DNA of 64,000 nt from Sitta carolinensis. Lineage: Eukaryota; Chordata; Aves; Passeriformes; Sittidae. The notes under the pieces were generated by a model. That model saw nothing but the letters and a program-made list of their open reading frames with translations. It was not told the origin of the DNA and did not search any database. Made by a program: the position numbers and the translations under genes. Shown one piece after another: positions 52,001 to 64,000 of this stretch. The stretch spans positions 24,274,001-24,338,000 of the forward strand of contig CM063288.1 in the NCBI GenBank assembly GCA_032173965.1. The letters are read 5' to 3'. Within the stretch, counting starts at the first letter, position 1. Every line of letters begins with the position of its first letter.

Positions 52001-53579
52001 TTGAGTAATTTTCACCTCTATTAAATGTCGCTCACTCAGGAGTTCCTCAGCTTTCCAAGGCAGAAGTTACCTCCTCACTCAAACATGAACACTCTTCAAA
52101 AGGGGTCAATATCCAACAATTCCAAATCATGAACAGTGAGCAGTTCAGCTAATCTATTAAAAACAGCTCCATCCTACTGTCCAAGTTGCTTTAGATATCT
52201 ATTTGAGATTCAAGAAAGTATTTGAATACGGAGGAGTCCAAAATGGAAACAGCAAAACCGCATCTTGAAAAGTCACAACAAATTCAAAATATCACTATTT
52301 CACTTGAATTCTAAAATTCCCTATATGAATTGCCCAAATTCCAATTATTTTTATGTGAATAGGTATAATTAGAATTTTACGCGTTTCCATTAAGAATATG
52401 AATGTAAAAAATAAATCTTTGCCTAAACACACCATTCCTTCCAATAAATTCAAATAGATGACAGACGCTGAAGGAATATACACAATATGGTAGCAAAGAT
52501 TGAAGAGTGATCCCTTTGGGTGGCCACTCCTATTTCCCTGCTTCTACCTGCAGTACCAAATGGCCAATTATCACAACTTCAAAATGGCTAACCTTTACTT
52601 CAAGGTATTTTACATTATGCCAAGGAAAAACAAGCTGATCTGGGAATATCTTGCCCAGCAAGGCAAGGCCAGCCATCACTGGGTTGGAACTGTCAGCTCT
52701 TGACACCAACTTTAATGTGTGTTTCACTTCCTTGAAATCATAAAAAGTGCAGTTCCAAATGCAGATACTTAATATTTCTTCTAATTAGAGGGGCTCTCGA
52801 TAAACCCTTAAATGGAGAAATACTCGAAAGATATATGGTGTTTTCAGTGCTGCAAATGTGTTTTATGGACTTACTTCTCAGTCACTGCTGTGTCTGAGCA
52901 TACGCACAGGAAGCCTTGTGGTTGCTAAGGGTTTCATGAATCACATGTATTTCATGATTATTTTAAGCATTTAAGTGGTACACGCTGATCTGTAATTATG
53001 ATTCAGTCATTAGAAAATAAATATTGACTGTGCTGGTAATGCAGACAACATTTTGATATACTAAAACTTCAATCACATATTGAAGAATTGAAATAGAAGT
53101 TGTGCAGCTACATAGAAAGACCAAATTTTACATTTCCTTAATGATGATACTCTGTATTTTCATGGTGATAAAATTGCCTTGGTTGTTCAAATATAATTTT
53201 TATGCAAGATGAAATGGTTTTCCTTCAGCAGACATTCTCTATTAGGCTTCAATTCATTTTACCTTATCCTATAAATTTAGTATTTACCACTACAATACTA
53301 CATAAATATTATCCTTTGTGTCTCATTTAGTAACCTGTTAAACAAGTGTGTTTAAAAAATTTAGTTAAAATTCTTGCATTTGCTTTAGCACCCAGCTGAA
53401 ATCACAAAATACCATAGAGTTTTACAGGGTTTCCACCTGAAACCATAAACCAAGTCAAGATCTCAAAAGCATTTTTTAATTTTTGCATAATTCTTAACAA
53501 ACCTAATAAAACAAATTCCAAGTTCCTGAGAAGCCATGGTGTTTTGATCTCAATGCTAGTAAAGGTCTGCTATTTGCAG

Positions 53580-53621
53580 CACTGTAACTTTTCCATCATC
53601 CACTGTAATTTTTCCACCATC
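53580..53621. repeat. 21-bp tandem duplication
   Basis: CACTGTAACTTTTCCATCATC is followed at once by CACTGTAATTTTTCCACCATC, with two mismatches. Confidence 0.8.
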
Positions 53622-54887
53622 CTCCATCATCTTCCCGGGCTACTCTGGAGAGACACCCCAGAGGGGTAGGCTCATCTGGGATCCTGTTACTGCTGCTCTT
53701 CCCTGCTGTCTCTTACGCCTCCCCAAGTTACTCATCCTTTCCCAAAAGTCACTTTCACCATTAGATTTAATATGGGTCATGATCACGAATTCTCACACAT
53801 CTGAATTTCTCTGACCTTCCTATGTGCACACCCAAGCTACAGAATGAACTTAGCCAAGCTTTAAGTGTCTTTCAAACTTTTCTCTCACTTCTGCTAAAGA
53901 ACCATCATTAATACTTATTCAGTTCTGCTGTTCAATTCCTTTCTGGATTGAAGCTTAATCAAAAATCTTCAAACATCAAATTACTTAGTATGAACAAACA
54001 TCCGGCCATTTTATCTGTCTTCTGTTACATCCAACAAGTAATCAACTCTTCTCCTTACCCTAAACTACAACTCTTTTATTGTCTCAATGTCTATTTCCAT
54101 TATTTGAAATTCTCATTTCACAATCGATACATGAAATCAAAGACAATAAAAATATATGAACGATTTGGAAATTGCTAATTATTCTTCTAATGACTTTAGC
54201 TGATTTTTTTTTCTGAAGATTGAAATTTAATCCACAAGGTTTTCCTGAATTCTCTATACATTATATAGGGTCCTAGCCAAAGCTATTTCATCTTGAAGTT
54301 GCCAAATACTACAAGATGTCTCAAAGTCTTCATCACGTACTTAAATTCACTATCAACAAGCTGTTGAAATCAAATGCAAACTCATCATCCATCAAAAACT
54401 GTGCTTGAAGATGATGGCCAACCTTCAATGTGTTTAACTTGTTGGAGCTAATGTGATAAGCAGACAGAAAGGGCATAAAGCCCTTATTTCCAAGAGCATT
54501 TTTAAAAGCTTTATTTTTTCTGCAGACAGCAGCTTTGAACACAGTGATCAAAGCTGCTAATAGGCAGATTATCTCCTTCAGTCCATAGGACCAGAAAATA
54601 TGGGTTGATAAATGTTGATACTCATCCTTTGAAAAGAGCACACAAAGAAGTAAAAATGTCCTTTTATAAATATTGATAACAAGCTACCATATAAAAAGCT
54701 AACTGAAGTTCTTTGCTTTAAAACTGCCTTAACCAGAACTGGTAACTTTGTACTGAAAATATTTTCTAGGCTAATACTTGGAAAACATATTGCTGTCATT
54801 GATTTTGAAAGCCTATTTGGTGCGATTTCTGCAGCCATTAAGGAGAGAAGATTGGTAAGTGTTCAGCACTAAAATAATATCATTGAA

Positions 54888-54930
54888 CAATGATTAAAGA
54901 ATCTTCAACCATGATCAAAGAATCTTCAAC
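54888..54930. repeat. 21-22-bp tandem duplication
   Basis: Two adjacent copies of a CATGATCAAAGAATCTTCAAC-like unit, differing by one substitution and one inserted base. Confidence 0.8.
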
Positions 54931-55373
54931 TACAACAGCACAAATATCCTTTCCTCTACTTGATAAAATCATTTATAAGAATATAGGAACATTAAAATAA
55001 TAACAGTTTGCTCTATAATTTCTGTGTGGAATCAAACTACAGTAAATACTATATAATCTGCAATATAATTAACATTTTCATTTTCCTGAGACAGAAATTA
55101 GAATCAGGACAGAATTTCCTTGCTGCAGACCACAGGTCAACTTTTATAAATGTGTCTAAACCCTAACAGCTAGAACTTTTGGTACTACTTAAATTTGTTG
55201 CTTAATAGTTACAAATTTTTTGACATCAAAAAACTGCAACTGCAGAATCTGTATGCTGGTAAGTAAGTCTGGAGACTCTGTGTCTATTTATAAATTATTT
55301 TATATTTGTTTCTGACCTACTGACTTCCTTGGACAGAGCATGAAACATAGCTCCATTTTATTGCTTGGTATGC

Positions 55374-55490
55374 AATAGAATCACAGAATCACTAAGGCCA
55401 GAAAAGATCTCCAAGATCATCAAGCCCAACATTTGGCCAAACACCACATTATCAACAAAACCACAGCACCAAATGCCATGTCCAGTTGTT
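55374..55490 (-). mobile_element. CR1 LINE 3' tail fragment
   Basis: AATAGAATCACAGAATCACT, then a CCAGAAAAGATCTCCAAGATC stretch and ATCAAGCCCAACATTTGGCC is the reverse complement of an avian CR1 3' end, including the doubled terminal octamer. The match fades after about 55490. Confidence 0.8.
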
Positions 55491-58400
55491 TCTTGCCAAC
55501 TTGCATTTCTCTGACACACACAGAAGACAGCTGTGATACTATATTAAGTGAACAGTTACCTCAAGGTCTGTATAAGAGTGCAGCACAGAAGAAGAGTTTT
55601 TTGGAAATGGCAGCCCCCATGCTCAGTCTAAGAACACGGTCGGATGTGGTGCCCCAGCTATCACTGTGTGATCTGTTCCAACTCCGTTTTTCTCAGGAAA
55701 ATTTGCTCCGCCTGCTCCCAAATCTGATACCACAAGAGTATGGGTAACAATCTGACAATTCAAAACAATCTAGTTTACCTTCAAGACACTTTACATCAGT
55801 TCTACCGAAGTCTTTCCACACAATCAGATGAGGGTCCTGTGCATGTACAGTTGTGCTGTCAGATGAATCAGGGTACTTGGTTAGCTGGACTTACAGACCA
55901 ACAAAATCACCAAGATAATCCCACTTTGACACAAGCTCTCACTTTTCAGTGGATTTAGAAGTCCTCCTTTCCTACTTATAATTAAACTTAAATGCTTGTA
56001 CTACTAAAGTATAAAAGTTTTACTTTTAATATGTAATCACACCTTCCAGATGGGACATGAGAGCGAATTTATCTTGAATTTTATTTTTAATGTGTATCAT
56101 GGGTTCTGAGGAAGAAATTACAGATCTGTATTTTTGGGATAAAACTGTGAAATGTAAAAACCCCAAATATTAGCATTATGAACTATTACAGACTGTTACA
56201 TAAAATCATTTAAGAGTTATCTTAGTCGGCCTAAACTATTGTAGAAAAAATACCACCACCTTAATTGAGATGTCTTTTCTACTGAATAATTAACAGCTTC
56301 AACAAATCTATTTTCGCTAAAAGAATTTTTCATTCAAAAGACAGAGCAAGACATAAATGCTTTAGCACAACAGCTGTAGTAATTACAGTACAATTTTGCT
56401 GTAAAATCATTACCATCTCAGTGGTTCTGAAGAAAGAATAAAGTACAAGTAATGTATATGGCAACGTAAAAATATGAATAGGGTTTTTATTTAAAACTGC
56501 AACACTGCAATTAAAATGTAGGAAAAAAATAGAAGATGCTAGAACTCAGTACTCTATGTTATGTGTGAAACTAACTTCTGGCATTTGGAATTGTTAAAAA
56601 TAAATGTTCTGCTGAAGAATTGCCAAATAAAGTACTTCAAAGCAGGTCTTGGTAATGAGAAGTAGAACATCAGATTAACTTAAACACTTGAGAGCTATAT
56701 AAATGTTTAAAAGTGGAAAGAATCAAGTGTGTGAGCCTTTTCCCTACATTCTTTAAGAATGGTCATAAATAGGATGAAATGTAACATGGCCATTCTTATA
56801 TACACACAAGACCCCGATTTAGGATTTGTACATGGGAAACTAAATTTGAATTAGGGTGAGATAAGAAACTGAAATTCACTGTCCTTGAATAGCTCCATCT
56901 TTGAATACTTCAGAATTAGTTGCCTTAATCAGATAAAAGATCCTGAACCTCATCTGAAAAAAATATTTCCAAATAAGTAATTCCTGAACAATATCATGTT
57001 AAATCCATTATCAAGCAGATAGTATATATGGTCTATATGCATACTGTGTTTTTGTTCTGAAAACAGTTGTGACAGGAAGTGTAAAAAGCCAAATATAATA
57101 AAATATCCTTTATAGCCAATGCTGGTGTACAGCTGCCATTGTCCTCAGCCCGCAGATTGCCCAGCACTCCAACATAAAGGGTTCAGGTTTGTAGGCCTGG
57201 AAGGTAGACTGGTTTAGAGGCCATTCCTTGGTTCTTGCAGGGGTTTTTGACTTAAATCACACAAAAGAGCTTCTCCTACAAGGCTCTAATCTAGAGGAGT
57301 CCAAGAAAGGTCAGGCAGCTGTCCTTAGCAGAACTGCCTTTGTTTTCCATGCTGTGCTCGGGACTTGGATGAGATCGTGTTCTTACACACCTCACAAAGC
57401 GCTTTAACTCCTCTGCTTCAATATAAAGTACTAATCCCACCTGCTAAATATATTCTCTTTCCTGATATGAAAACATGCTATTAAACCAACCTGTTCATCA
57501 GCCTATAGACTAAAAAGGGACCATATTTTCACAGTTTCCAATTTGTTGATATTACAGGTTTGAAATAGAGTATCCCTCAGAAGGTGTAGTCCAGAAAAGC
57601 ATTACTTTTCTCTTGTTTAGTTTAAAATGAGAAAATCAGGACAACTTAAATTTTCCTGTTTATATACACTTTACATATATTATAAGCAGATTTAACTGAA
57701 AATTTAGAACCTAGTTCTCAAACTGATCATGACAATATCCATAGAATATTCGTGATCAGAATAACATGGTCCATCTAGTTGCTGAATGATACACTGCCCC
57801 ATTACTTTCTAAAAGAAGTCCTAAACCAGTCTCAAAATTAACCACAGAACTAATACATCCAGCTATGTTTAATTACTTGTGAAATGGCTTGAAAATGTTC
57901 TGTGTACCAGAAAAAGCTTTCAGCTGGAAAATTACTGGGCTTCTAGCAAGAATTTGTTTATAAGAAAATTTCAAACCCACCTTCTAAAGACGTAAAGTTC
58001 TATCCTTAATGTCTGTCTCTTTTGAGGATGCAGAAATTAAAATGTGACTTCTTCAAAAAGATGACAGTACAACTTCCCTAAATGTTCTTCTCTAGGGATG
58101 TAAAATCTAACCTAAAAGGTTCAACTCACTTACAGTCATGACTAACATAATTCCCATATTTTGCTTCATTTTTCATAGCTCGACTGAATGAATCACTATC
58201 CCTCAGTTTCTCTACAAAGCACTGCCATTCCTTTCAAGTTAAAAACCTGGTTATATTTTAACTTTAAAATAGAAAACTCGTCACTTCTTGACTCAATATT
58301 ACAATTTTTGTTTACACAGTTATTAAGGAAGAAGCCTGTGTATATAAAAGCAAAATAGGTAATAAAACAGTTTCTTAGAAAGTGTAACTACATACTATGA

Positions 58401-59699
58401 TTTGCCTGTCATATTCTCAAACAATACATTGTTTTATTTTCCATTACTTTCAGATCCTTTACTGCAGCATATTTTTTATTGGAATTATCAGTTTGAAATC
58501 AAGTTATTCATTTTAATCAAAAATACCATTACTCAGAGAAGTAAGCCTTTTTCAAGGAGAACAGTCCAGTTTTAATACAGTAGCAAATAGTCCAGATATT
58601 GATTACAAGGGAGTGCTTGAAGAAAGACCATAAAGAAATAACATAGCAAAGTCTACAGCAGTAAAAATTTCAAAAAATTAATGCAAATGAGAAAGTGCCT
58701 TGTTCAGTAGTCTCCTACCAATACACTGCTTTCACCTGCAGATGATGTCATGAACAAGCAATGCAGGATGTTCTTGAATGGATGATGGAGACAGAGAAAC
58801 TAAGTGCAATGCTAATTAACAGTTTGGTTCTGGTGAATGTGAGTTCAAATAAAAGCCTTAGCCAAGCAAACCTCAAAAGTAAGAGCTGAGGGTCAGTGAG
58901 AGTGCTTACAGCCTCTCTGCAATTTCACTCTGGGAAGATAACCTGAAAACGACAACGAATCGGCTGGATGTCACTTTTTTGGTCAGCCAGCACTCTTTCC
59001 TAGGTCAGCAAATGGCTGTGGATGCTGTGCTAGTTTGGCTTGGACCTGCAGGGCAGGGCCTGGCCATCTCCTGTGCAGTGGTCAGTATGTTCCCTGTCTT
59101 TGTTCTTACTAGCAAGTGAGCCTTCTAAGCCACTTCATGTATATCTCAGCTCATTATTTCAGTGGTGTTTGAGGTTTTCTGAATGGCAGATTTCACAATT
59201 ATTGATGACAAGGGACTCAGTTGTAAGCAACATTCATTTCTGCGGACTCTGTGGGTTTAAAATTGATTTAAAGATTCAAGGACATCATTCTGAAAGATGC
59301 ATGAGAGATTTCAGTGTCAACAGTAATCAGGGATTTCCATCTTGCACTATGATTCACTCAAAGAAAGGGAAAAAACCCAATGAACTTTTCTTACCATTGA
59401 GAGAATACACCTAAAAAAGATACAGAAAACCAAAGCAATAGTAAAACACACAAATGAAAGGTAAATATAAATATTCTCATATAAAAATACATTACATATA
59501 AATTGAAGTAGAAAAAGTGCAGTCCCCATGGGGCTGTGGGATCAAGCAATGAAGAGATCTAAATCTATCTTTTTAAGATCTAAAACAGATGCAACAGTTG
59601 TTAAAATATGTATCTGCTTCCATTTTAGAAGAGTGGTGTTGAAATGCCTGATTAATTAACCAAGAGTGCAAAAAAAGCAGGTAAAAGACTCCCTCTAAA

Positions 59700-59741
59700 A
59701 TAAAAAAAAAAAAAACAAAAAAAAAAAAAAAAAAAAAAAAC
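59700..59741. repeat. Poly(A) tract
   Basis: About 40 bp of A with a single interrupting C (and one CAAA step). Open frames crossing it are artefacts. Confidence 0.9.
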
Positions 59742-62700
59742 AAGGAACATGAAGGAAACATGAACATGACAAAGTACAGACACTGGAATTTCACACTATT
59801 ATGAAATACCAGTAACTAGACTAGCAAAAATGTTTATGTAATTTTATGAAGAAACTTGCTCAAGGCCCAGAAACATTCAATTAAAGTGAGATATGCAGGA
59901 ACAACTAACAGTGACAAAAAAGTAGGCACATGAGCACCCAAAGGAAAATATATGATCCATGGCATAAGTGTTTGGAGATCAAAGGACTTTTAGCATTTTG
60001 CATAATTTTTCTATTAATCTTCAGTTTTCTTTATCTTTGAAATTTGCTGTCTGATAAATGGGATCCAAACTCTGCATACATCAGCCTATATCTTAAAATC
60101 CTGCTAATATTCTACTGTTGGATGCGTGTTAATGTATTTTACATGAAGAAGAAGTGCAAGTGAAAATCAAGATAGTTATTTTCCTCTGGTAGATCCTAGA
60201 CCAGGTATTAAGGAAAGGTATTCGTATTATGGTGAATCAGATTTAATGTGAAGCTAATATAGGGAGTAATTTAAAGTATGCTTTGTCATAAAATAACTGT
60301 TTTCTACTCTAAAGATTTTCATTCACTATGACTATTATTTTGAAGTCACATCACTGTACTTAGTTTAAATTTTAATCCAGAATAGTTAATCTCAGACTCT
60401 TTTCTGGAATACCCTTAATAAAATTCATATTGGAGCACCATTAAAAGGACACAAAACAGCAGAGTAAAATATTCTTACAGTACAAAGAAATAAACCTTAT
60501 CAAAATGACCTCAGAAACGACAATAACTGTTAAAGAGGATTAATCAAAATAAAATTTAATTAATTTCTGCTCTTACTCAACCAAAAGGACTCTGCTAGAT
60601 TCTGATATATTGAAAAAAAAGATCTTGGCACCTCCACCACAAACATGCTTACAGAAATGACATTAAAATTTACTAAACTTTCAAGACCTCCTTTATGCTA
60701 TCTAGTTGTCTGACATGGATTTGAGTTATTTTTGCAGTGGGAGGAATTAATTAATTACTTTCAGAGGCAGAACAGCTTGACGTGCAGATACATATTTGAT
60801 TACACATGATGTGAGCCCCCAAATACAACAACATACAATTTAATCGTGAATAATTCCTTTATGAGGTGGATTTCTGACTTTTTCCCCAGTGATTTATCTC
60901 CTCTGATTACAAACTAGACGGTCCTAATGTTTTAAGGCTAAAAATCCAGCCTGTGATTCTTTTTCATTAATTACATCAACCTCACAAGCGTAATTGCACT
61001 GTGCACCTACAGTCTCTTTTCATCAGAAGCTTATGAAAGTTCTTGAGTTAAGAGGTGGACATTTTTGTAAACACCAATGATCATTGTTCTGTTTATCCCA
61101 AGGACACATAAATACAAGTGCAAAGATTAGAGCAACAAGACCTGTATCTTTTCATCTGCTTTGCCATTCATCTTTCCATTCCTTCCCAGGTGCCCCCAGC
61201 TCTGATGATGCACAGGCACTTGCCTACTCTCTCCACATGTTCCTGCCAGGACTCATGGATGCCCACTCTGCATTTTCATGTTCCAGTCATGCTCCTTAAC
61301 CTCTTTAATCTTCAGGCCAGACATGGGAAATATTGACTTTGCCCCTATAGGCCTTCCTCATTTCTGTTCCTTGATGCTTTTGCTCTAAACTGAGCCTGAC
61401 CTTTTCTATTTTCATTTCTTGGTGTCTGGCTGAGATTTTTGTCTGCCATTCAACTCCCTACACTCACACAGTCGTGCCAAAGTGGTGAACTGAAGAGTAA
61501 CATCATTAAGAGGGCATTTTTGCTCACCCTGCCTTTCACCAACAAAATATCCTACACATAGCTTTATAGTTCCCATAGTGAAGAATTTTATTAGTACACA
61601 GTTTCAGTTTAAGTTTATAAGTATCATTTGATCAAATTTCCCCCTATATCTACAATATAAAAAAACACCCTTGAAAGCATATAGCAGTCAAGTCCCTAGG
61701 CAGAGCAGCTTGCTACAGATCAGTCTTCAGAGTCCAGTTTTAATGATGATACATAGGTTTTTTTCAATATTTAATTGATAGAAAGGAAGTAAATATGAAA
61801 TATCATATGTACTCAGAGGCTGAAGGCACTGTTTCCTAGATCCTCACCACTCAACAATATGATGCTGATGCCAGCAACAATGTTAGGCATCACGGGTCAG
61901 AATTTTTAGGTGTGTTCTGAATCTCACAGAACACAGAGGAGCTCAATTAGTTTACATGAGCACACAGGCTTTCTATCACGTTTTGGTATAACGGCATGAA
62001 AAACCAAAATGAGTGTTTTCTAAGTGAAGAGTATCTGTACTGGGTTTTTTATATTCCAAGTTTCATTACAAAGCCATCAGCAACTTCAATTATAAGACAG
62101 GTAAGAGTAGTTTAGAAATTCATTAATAGCTCATGCCTATGATAAAGATGCATGGATTAACAGCTCATGAAGGATATTTTACTGCTGTCACCAGTGACGC
62201 ACAGTTCGTGCTTCAAATGCACTAAATTATTTTGCAGTGCTCTTCAGAAACATTTCAGTCCTGAAAATACCCAAAGCAGCTGAGCCAAGTGACTGGTGTC
62301 AGTAAGGCAGGACTCTGGGACTTGCAAGACACAACAGCTCTCCCACACAGAGTAGGGATTCATTATGCAAGTATTTCTCAAACAACATGAGCACCAAGCT
62401 GTCTCATACTATATCCACATCTACATATCCAGTCTGCTGGAACTTGTGACTTAGCACTAGACTTCATTGGGAAGAACCTTCCCTTTCCTCACCCCAGTCT
62501 TGTTACATACCCAGAACCAACTTGATCAGGATAGCCGGTTCTGTTGAAATGCTGGAGAGCCTCTTACAAGCTCCAAGTTCTAAATTTGGAACATGCCAGC
62601 ATGATTTTGAAATTACATGAAATATTATTAGAGTAAATCACATATCCTTTAACGATATTTTTGATTTATCCTTTTGATTTTGTAATCTTTTAATGCATGC

Positions 62701-64000
62701 AACTATTTAACTCCAACAGATATCTACTAGCCGAAGGTTTAAAACATATGTCTTAAACTACCTGTTTTAGGTGTTTCATAAAGAAATCAAATTTTCCTTT
62801 CATTGATGGTGGAATAAATGCTACCTTAAGCCTCACTATGCTTTTCTTAGAATCCTTTATAAAAGTGTAAATTTAATACATGTTAGGCCTGATCTGCTTT
62901 GGAAATTATAATTGCTTTTTCTTTAGATTTGCTCCAATGTCTTCTTGTGATAAATAAGGTTGGTTTTGAGTTGCCTTTCTGAATCTTGTCAGCACTTCCC
63001 AATCCCACATTTGTACAAGCGTGGCACTTTTCCAAAATATATTGTCGCATAAATCTTATTTAAACAGAAAAACCTTTAAACAGTATTTTGCAGACCTACA
63101 TCAGTGAATGAACTTGGAAACTTTTCTTTTATAAATAGGATTAGAGGAGATCCATAAAAGTCAGTTAAGAGGTTTTTCAGACCCTTTAGACATTTTGAAT
63201 TTTGTAAAGAAAATAATATAAATATATCATGATAATCCAATTCATGATGCTTACAGATTTACTATTTATTAGACCTGTCATTACATTTAACTAGCTGTTC
63301 ATAAGTATTAAAAAGATAAACACTGCTGTAAGATGGATTAATGGTGATGTGTTTTCTCTAATAATAACAAAAAGTCTCAGCAGTTACTCTACTGTTGGAT
63401 TACACAATGTAATTATGTGATCTGTAAGAACATTTACAGCAGCCTCCTATAGAACCAGACTATTTTTATTCAGCTACTAGATTTTGCTATTCTTCTAAAA
63501 TTTAAAATGACAATGTCTAATTTTGTACTAATGTTACAGTGGTTCTCCTAAAGTTACCTGTTCCCTTCCACATTCACATTTGACACAATTGTAGTATTTG
63601 ACATTTATGTTTACAATTAAGGCTATAGGCATTCATATAACTTAATACAGAAAACAAAAGCACAAAAACTTTGCAGACCTTTCAATACAACCCTGGAAGA
63701 AAACAAAAAGGCTATTTCCAAATAATACAGATTTCATTAAGTAGACTATGAGTATGGATGGTTTTTTCTAGCAAAATTTCACTGAAAGTTGTACAGTATC
63801 AGAAAAGCTTTGGGGGTTGAGTAACTGGCATTCCCTTATGAAAAGTAAGCTTGTATATTGCCAAAAAGCTCTTATCAGTAGAGCACAGAACAGTGGAAGC
63901 TTTTTGCAGTCACTTTACTTTTTTCTGTTCAGAGTGGTACATGACAGAACTGCTTTATGGCGTCAGCAGCTGATTCTCACATGCATCATCTGATAAGGAC

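Larger units (their letters stand above)
46296..64000 (-). other. Upstream PDE1A intron / 5' region, no further exon found
   Basis: 17.7 kb upstream of the first coding exon seen. By eye I found neither the EKMWQRLKG calmodulin-binding exon nor the other mammalian-type first exon, so the region is most likely intron 5' of exon 1w. It contains three CR1 pieces, a T run at 46673-46690, a poly-A tract at 59700-59741, two short tandem duplications and no recognisable coding segment. The open frame at 59040-59414 (plus) has no family resemblance. Confidence 0.6.

Noticed and set aside
54333..54400. MDDEFAFDFNS start resembling a short alternative PDE1A first exon beginning MDD
   Set aside because: Only the first three residues match, and there is no GT donor in the phase that exon 1w requires.
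53580..54930. Short spaced or tandem repeats considered as an array of interest
   Set aside because: They are isolated two-copy 21-22-bp duplications; there is no array, and CRISPR is not expected in vertebrate DNA.
59040..59414. 124-residue plus-strand open frame
   Set aside because: No recognisable domain, no promoter or splice context; within an intron of PDE1A.

Overview
The window is vertebrate nuclear DNA, almost certainly from a bird and probably a passerine. The support is several CR1 LINE fragments carrying the avian 3' end (ATTCTATG-type terminal repeats), two solo LTRs of avian endogenous retroviruses (one closely resembling a common songbird ERVL-type LTR), a low-GC background and fairly compact introns. 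The species assignment is inference; bird is strong, passerine moderate. There are no bacterial operons, CRISPR arrays, tRNA or rRNA genes, or intact mobile elements.

The one gene I can support is PDE1A, the calmodulin-dependent cyclic-nucleotide phosphodiesterase 1A. It lies on the minus strand, with twelve coding exons between 46295 (5') and 9629 (stop codon). Together they encode about 490 residues: the PDE1 N-terminal conserved region, the complete PDE catalytic (HD-type) domain and a C-terminal tail. Every exon has canonical AG acceptor and GT donor borders, and ten of the eleven exon-exon junctions join in frame. The exception is 34560 to 33637, where the exon starting at 33637 is 118 nt rather than the expected 117. 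As read, the message would shift frame and stop within three codons. The exon(s) with the initiator methionine and the main calmodulin-binding helix were not found and presumably lie beyond 64000.

Layout by coordinate: 1-9628 is 3' flank or 3' UTR with no recognisable gene. 9629-35267 holds eleven of the twelve exons, separated by introns of 119 bp to 6.4 kb. These introns contain a minus-strand solo LTR with a 5-bp target duplication (18904-19525), two CR1 tails, an A-rich tract and a plus-strand ERVL-type LTR with a CpG-dense core (32163-32680). 35268-46181 is a 10.9 kb intron with a pentanucleotide (AAGGG/CCCTT) array. 46296-64000 is upstream intron with further CR1 pieces and low-complexity runs.

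I found no undescribed biological system. The observations most worth checking are the apparent frameshift in PDE1A, two substitutions in a normally near-invariant catalytic-domain motif, the (AAGGG)n tract in the transcribed orientation, and the LTR-derived CpG patch inside the gene.
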